Positions 59,051 to 64,000 of a DNA stretch of 64,000 nucleotides are shown here, one piece after another (the first letter of the stretch is position 1; each line of letters starts with the position of its first letter). A program made the position numbers and the translations under genes. The notes below the pieces were generated by a model that was not told where the DNA came from, ran no database searches, and worked only from the letters and a program-made list of their open reading frames with translations. Origin of the DNA: Azolla pinnata (Eukaryota; Streptophyta; Polypodiopsida; Salviniales; Salviniaceae). Where the stretch lies: NCBI GenBank assembly GCA_037176905.1, contig JBBBWG010016779.1, forward strand, positions 3,233 through 67,232, in the 5' to 3' direction.

Positions 59051-59138
59051 ATGGCGATGACGGCGGCCGTCTGCCGCCTCCTGCATCCGCCTCTGGAGCT
59101 CCTCCAACCTTACCTCCCCGCCGCGCTGGCCCCCATCC

Positions 59139-59171
<33 letters not shown>

Positions 59172-60754
59172 CCGCGCTCCTGCTCTTGGCGGCGCTCTTC
59201 TTCGTGGCGGCGCTGCTGCTCACGCGGCGGCGGCGGCGGCGGCGCGTGTACATGCTGGACTTCACGTGCTTCAAGCCGGCGGCGGAGGAGCGGCTGGGGC
59301 TGAGCCTGGCGGAGGTGGAGCAGCGGCTGCGGGCGACGGGGATGTTCAGCGCGGAGAGCCTGGAGTTCCAGCGCAAGGTGCTGGAGCGGTCGGGGCTGGG
59401 GGACGAGACGTACGGGCCGCCGGCGCTGCTGCGGAGCTACCCGAGGCCGGACATGAGCATGCGGGGGTCGAGGATGGAGGCGGAGATGGTGCTGTGGGGG
59501 GCGATCGACGAGCTGCTGGGGAAGACGGGGGTGGGGGCGGGGGAGGTGGACGTGCTGGTGGTGAACTGCGGGCTGTTCGCGCCGGCGCCGTCGCTGGCGG
59601 CGATGGTGGTGGCGAGGTACGGGATGAGGGAGGACGTGAGGGCGTACAACCTGTCGGGGATGGGATGCAGCGCGGGCGTGGTGGCGACGGATCTGGCGAG
59701 GCGGGTGCTGATGAAGGAGGGGGGGGGGAAGAAGGCGGTGGCGATGGTGGTGACGATGGAGAACATAACGCAGAGCGGGTACGCGGGGAACGACCGGTCG
59801 AAGCTGCTGCCCAACTGCATCTTCCGGATGGGCGGCGCGGCGTGCCTGCTGAGCAACGAGCGGCGGCGATGGCGGAGCGGGGCCAAGTACGAGCTGCTGC
59901 ACACGGTGCGGACGCACATGGGCGCGGACGACGGGGCGTACAGGAGCGTGTACATGGAGGAGGACGAGGAGGGGAAGGTGGGGGTGACGCTGTCCAAGGA
60001 GCTGAAGGCGGTGGCGGCGGCGCTGCTGCGGACGCACATGGCGGCGCTGGGCCCGCGCGTGCTGCCGCTGACGGAGATCCTGCGCTTCGCCGCCGCCTAC
60101 GCGGCGCGCCGCCTGCGCCTCCCGGCGGCGGACAGGATGACGGCGGCGGACAAGGACACGGTGACGGCGGCGGACCAGGACACGATGACGGCGGAGAAGA
60201 CGGCGCCGCTTGTGCCCGACTTCACCCGCGCCTTCCACCACGTCTGCGTCCACGCCGGCGGCAAGGCCGTCCTGGACAAGCTCCAGGACAGCCTGCGCCT
60301 GGGCGCCTGGCACATGGAGCCCAGCCGCATGACGCTCTTCCGCTTCGGCAACACCTCCTCCTCCTCGCCCTGGTACGAGATGGCGTACCTGGAGGCGCAG
60401 GGCCGCGTGTCCGCGCGCGGCCACGCCGTGTGGCAGCTCTCCTTCGGCTCCGGCTTCAAGTGCAACAGCGCCGTCTGGCGCTCCCTGCGCGCCGTGCCGC
60501 CCAAGGAGCCCACCAACCCCTGGACGGACTTCATCGACCGCTGCCCCGTCCACGTGCCCAGCTGCCGCCCGCTGACGCCGCCGCCGTCATCCCTGACGTT
60601 GCCGCCGTCATCCCTGACGACGCCGCCATCGCCGTCAACCTTGCCGCCGCCGCCGTCAACCTTGCCGCCGCCGCCGTCAACCTTGCCGCCGCCGCCGTCA
60701 TCCCTGACGCCGCCGCCCAACCCCATCCAATCCAATCCTTCGCCACCACGATGA
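59051..60754 (+). CDS. 3-ketoacyl-CoA synthase (KCS, FAE1 type)
   Basis: The condensing enzyme of the ER fatty acid elongase. It joins malonyl-CoA to long acyl-CoA to make very-long-chain acids for waxes, cutin-associated lipids and sphingolipids. Intronless, 567 residues, longer than the usual 490-530. The N-terminus has two hydrophobic stretches (about 14-28 and 41-58) around a Ser run. Then come VYMLDFTCFKPAAEERL, the catalytic Cys206 in NLSGMGCSAG, LLPNCIFRMGGAACLLSN, His401 in HVCVHAGGKAVLD and Asn434 in FRFGNTSSSSPWYE. All three catalytic residues are present. A TAADKDTVTAADQDT insertion lies before the His region, and a Pro-rich tail of about 60 residues follows the usual end. The gene is strikingly GC-rich. 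The frame is open upstream with in-frame ATGs from 58686, but family length and the CCATGG context favour 59051. Confidence 0.93.
60575..60725 (+). repeat. 21-bp repeat encoding the KCS Pro-rich tail
   Basis: Units of TTGCCGCCGCCGCCGTCAAC repeat with period 21 bp, flanked by CCGTCATCCCTGACG variants, encoding STLPPPP-like heptads. It extends the KCS C-terminus beyond its normal end. Confidence 0.85.
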
Positions 60755-63500
60755 TACATCCATCCTCCCCCATTTCTATTCCGTTCCGTTCCTTCAGCGT
60801 TGCCGTGCTTTGTTTGCTCCTTCCCTTTTCTTCTTCCCCCTTTTTTTTTACCCACAAATCCGCCACCCCAGTATCGCCCCGCTACTATTTGTTCCTTTCC
60901 TTCTTTTCTTCTTCTCCCCCCCCCCCCCCCCCCCTCCTCCCTTCGAAGATCGATCCATCCATCCATCGATCAATCCATCAATCAATCATTCGACGCGTTT
61001 GTTGCTAGTTGTGATCGCAATTCGTCCTTGAAAAGAAACCGAATAAACTGATATTATTACATGTTCCCTCGCTTCGCACCCATTCAACAACATTCCCGGG
61101 CTCTCTAACCCCCCCCCCCCTTCCGCCGCCCAAATGCTCTTCTTCTTCTTCGTCTTCGTCTGCATTACTCTTCTGCCGTTGTGTGCTTCCGAGACGCTCG
61201 CTACCTCCGGAACAGGTTGCGTTGGTCCTCGTCTACTGCTTGCGTTCTCAGTTGCAAATTTGATGGCGCCGCAGCTGTTGGTTGGTTGGTTGCTCTCGGC
61301 TTCTTCGCTCTCGTCTACTGCTTGCATTCTCAGTCGCAATCTTTATTTATGGCGCCGTAGCCATTGCTTTCAGCTTCTTCGGTCGTCACCCACTATCTCA
61401 TCAAAAGCGGGGGAGCTTTTATGTATGCAGGAGTCTTAAGGACTAATCGTTCCTGTGGAGTCATGAATGAACTCCCATCGATCGAGTAGGGCCAAAAGTC
61501 CATCAATCATCTAAGCCCCCCCACCCCAACATACTCTTTTCCACTATCAACGTCTGTGCCATGTGGCATTAATTTGGCTTGCGTCCTACTCCTTTGAGAT
61601 GTATAACATACAGGGCCCAATGTATAACAGCTTTTCACTTTGCTGGCTATCCGTATCTTGTACTCTACCTCAAAAGAGTGGTATATGATCGCCGGTTTGA
61701 AAGTTTTGCTCGAGATGCTTTAGTAAAGAGATTGGTCGTTTGATTGTCGGGCCTTGTATGCTACCAACTGATTTGCTTTCAAATGTAATGGCATTAAGCT
61801 CGGTTGTGCTTTTTTTAAGTGAGTGCTGGATGTTTGCAGCCAACGTCGGTTTTAAGGAACAACGAGATGATAGGAAGGTGTTGTCGAATACAACGTCGAT
61901 TTTAGGAACAACGAGATGATAGGAAGGTTGTCGAATACGGGCCTCTAATGGCCTTGTTTACACTGTCCATTGTAAACGGGTCATACTTGTAATAAGTTTA
62001 GAAAGCTTCAACCTTTAGCTCAATCAAGGGTGTAAATACCAAGCTTGCATGGTCGTCCAATCCGGTTGGTCCATTGTATATAGAAAATGACAGTTTAGAT
62101 CTGTCCTCATTTTTGCTGCTCACCATCCTCGAACACACATACATACTCCTCACCCTCAGCATACATCGGGAATTCTGTAGTTCTGTTCCGCCTGACGCCC
62201 TTACCTCACAACAGAAGTTTTATTTTATGAGGCAGAGATTATGAGAGCAACATTGCTCAATGAATCAACTAAAGATAGCAACAATGGAAGGCCGTGCTCC
62301 TCAACTAATTAGGTGTCTATGAGTATATAGTTTAAAAGAGGATAAGTGGCTTCTAATATTCCTTTTTATAATGCCTAATGTTTTATAATGAAAAATATCC
62401 TCACTAGAAAGAGAGAAATGAATTGGCTACATATACGAATTTTCGATCCACATTTTAACAATCACGGTCAATTTCCATTAGTTTTCTCTTTACTCACTGG
62501 CAAGGCTGACCAATTCTCGACTTAGCTGAGCACAAGAAAGCATGCGAATTTGCAGAGCTTGAGCTTTTCTTGGAATGGCATGATGGGCAGTTCGTATTTG
62601 CAACAAGCCCTCGGTAATATTGACTTGAGAGAAAACTATGCAAAGGCTTTCTAGTAGTTATTCCGTGTGGGGCTTAGTCAAAACAAAATCCTCATTCATG
62701 CACTTTTATTCATTGGAACAACCAGATGTAAAAACAATTCGACGTTGGGTCATCTGTTTCTAGCTGTCAATGAAGTGAACCATTAATGACAACATCACCT
62801 ATTGACAGCAACAAGAAGAACTTGTAGACCCTTGAAGGGAAACCATGGCCCTTACTGATTTTTTCACCTATAAGATTAAATCAAGGCTCAAACCAGGATA
62901 AGGCTCTAAATTAGGAAGACAAAAGGAACTATAACTGCATCACGACAACTGCATTTAGAAGGAAACCTAGTAGTGTGTGGAATCAAGAGAGAATGTCTTT
63001 TTCATCAAAAGCCTGACAAAGATGACTGATGCCGATTAGCCTCCACAAGAGGTCGTGACCTGCTAGATCAATGTGCTTAAAATTTGTTGAGAAGCGAGCT
63101 CAACATGTGTGACCAATCAGCCAAGAATCAACTAACAAAGGAGCGACTCACGGCCTCAATGTCTGCAAATGGCTCACTAAGGAACCGAGGAATCGAGGAA
63201 CCGGGAACTAGATACATAGCCAATTAGCCAATCAATATCACACCTGAAGAAATGCATGTGCAAACAACTCGATTCTACAATCCAAGATTTGTGCTCCGTT
63301 TATTCGTTGCAATCAGAGAATATCAATTCCTTTCTCGCACATATCGACTATACGGTTAGGGTGTAAGTCTAGCGGTAAGCTCGGCCAGCCCGCTGCATAA
63401 GCAGTTGCAACAGGCAAAGGTAAAATTGCATAACACAAAAGGATTGAACAATCAAGTCACAGAGTTGTCTTGTTTCATGTAACAATCAGGATCGGGTCAA
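60755..63500. other. Intergenic with two small tandem duplications
   Basis: Begins with the KCS 3' UTR, including a C run of about 17 at 60917-60934 and another at 61110-61120. CTCGTCTACTGCTTGC recurs at 61228 and 61309 (period 81). CAACGTCG(G/A)TTTTA recurs at 61841 and 61891 (period 50). The short frame at 61134-61439 sits over the 81-bp duplication and is not believed. No other gene seen. Confidence 0.6.
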
Positions 63501-63502
63501 GA

Positions 63503-63575
63503 TGTTAGGGTTCAGGGTTCAGGGTTTAGGGTTTAGGGTTTAGGGTTTAGGGTTTTAGGGCTTAGGGGATTTAGG
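63503..63575 (+). repeat. Telomere-like tract upstream of SDR gene
   Basis: About ten TTAGGG/TTTAGGG/TTCAGGG units on the plus strand, ending about 155 bp before the SDR start codon. Same strand orientation as the arrays at 27.7 and 41.8 kb. Confidence 0.9.
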
Positions 63576-63730
63576 GTTGTTGGAAGCTATGGGGGTAGAA
63601 GGTGGAATTTCATAGAGGGGTATTTCTGCAGTTTTGGAAACATAAGGCAAAACCAAAAACAGAAGCTGATGATCCTTTTTATATGAAAAAAGAAAAACAA
63701 AAGAGAAATATACACAGACAGAGAGAATCC

Positions 63731-64000
63731 ATGGCTTCTTCTTCTTCTTCTTCTTCTTCTTCTTCTTCTTCTTCGTCTGCGACTTCGTCCCCTCCGTCCT
63801 CTGCATCTTCGATCCCTCGTCGCCTCCCTGGCAAGGTCGCTGTCGTCACAGCTTCCACTCAAGGTATCGGACTCGCCATCGCCCGTCGCCTCGGCCTCGA
63901 GGGCGCCTCCGTCGTCATCTCTTCTCGCAAACAGGTCAGTAAACGAAAGAAAGAAAGAAAGAGAGAGAGAACGACAACGACAACCAAACGAGCAGCCCTG
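63731..64000 (+). CDS. Short-chain dehydrogenase/reductase, SDRA/IBR1-like (partial)
   Basis: The first exon (63731-63934, 68 codons, ending in phase 0 at CAG|GTCAGT) runs into an intron cut by the window end. The protein begins MA, then 14 Ser from a TCT microsatellite, then [20 protein letters not shown] and [13 protein letters not shown], which match the start of plant SDRA/IBR1 and animal DHRS4. TASTQGIG is the TGxxxGxG cofactor-binding motif of classical SDR enzymes. SDRA/IBR1 is peroxisomal and takes part in indole-3-butyric acid beta-oxidation; the targeting signal would be at the unseen C-terminus. The Ser run before the Rossmann fold is not part of the family core and may be a lineage-specific extension. 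Catalytic Ser/Tyr/Lys lie beyond the window. Confidence 0.88.
   Translation, partial: MASSSSSSSSSSSSSSATSSPPSSASSIPRRLPGKVAVVTASTQGIGLAIARRLGLEGASVVISSRKQVSKRKKERKRERTTTTTKRAAL

Noticed and set aside
58880-60553. 557-codon minus-strand open frame opposite KCS
   Set aside because: It is the shadow of the GC-rich KCS gene: rich in H, R and A with no domain, while the plus strand holds all KCS motifs.
59017-61008. 663-codon plus-strand frame overlapping KCS
   Set aside because: Composition (Gly/Ala/Arg) is what codon position bias yields in the +1 frame; no recognisable domain and it runs into the 3' UTR.
61134-61439. 101-codon frame with hydrophobic start
   Set aside because: Covers an 81-bp tandem duplication in the KCS 3' region, no homology recalled, no splice or promoter context.
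63360-63410. A-box-like AAGTCTAGCGGTAAG suggesting a tRNA
   Set aside because: No B box or cloverleaf follows within the expected distance.
63555-63862. Lys/Arg-rich minus-strand frames at the SDR start
   Set aside because: Antisense reading of the TCT run in SDR exon 1; the plus strand has a clear SDR N-terminus.

Overview
This is nuclear DNA from a land plant. The genes have canonical GT..AG introns and plant-only products: a RABA-type Rab11 GTPase, the plastid import subunit TIC100, plastid HDS of the MEP pathway, two pentatricopeptide repeat (PPR) proteins and a plant 3-ketoacyl-CoA synthase. The intronless 1,046-residue PLS-class PPR protein, whose triplets resemble each other closely, together with the many TTTAGGG/TTAGGG tracts, suggests a fern or lycophyte rather than a flowering plant. 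That placement is an inference.

Layout: 1-425 is a 36-bp minisatellite. RABA4-like GTPase (+, 867-4004, 2 exons); TIC100 (+, 6239-11538, 11 exons); a small CX9C protein (-, 14039-14368) beside a GATCGATC-rich block; PLS-PPR protein (+, 16424-19564, 1 exon); HDS/IspG (-, 20776-27430, 19 exons); a telomere-like array (27660-27930); a 100-N assembly gap inside a 97-99 bp tandem repeat (28332-28431); a UBC8-class E2 (-, 30543-32456, 4 exons); a CRP1-like PPR protein (-, 34950-40068, 4 exons); a Ser-rich protein with a C-terminal cysteine-rich domain (-, 41270-43398, 3 exons). From 43.8 to 58.1 kb lies gene-poor, AT-rich DNA with a 153-bp satellite, a short-unit satellite split by an insert, Ty3/gypsy fossils and possible LTR remnants. 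A very GC-rich KCS gene (+, 59051-60754) follows, preceded by an unusual array of alternating E2F-type and ACGT-core motifs (58219-58375). The window ends in the first exon of a peroxisomal-type short-chain dehydrogenase (+, from 63731).

Exon boundaries were read by hand from splice consensus, reading frame and remembered family sequences. For RABA4, TIC100, HDS, UBC, CRP1 and the Cys-rich gene every junction keeps frame. The genes do not form a pathway cluster, although TIC100, HDS and CRP1 (and possibly the PLS-PPR protein) act in organelles. CTT runs on the sense strand near the 5' ends of several genes are a recurring local feature. The most unusual items are the E2F/ACGT array, the 108-bp duplication across the RAB stop codon, the foldback at 13.7 kb, the triple-CX9C protein and the uncharacterised Cys-rich protein.
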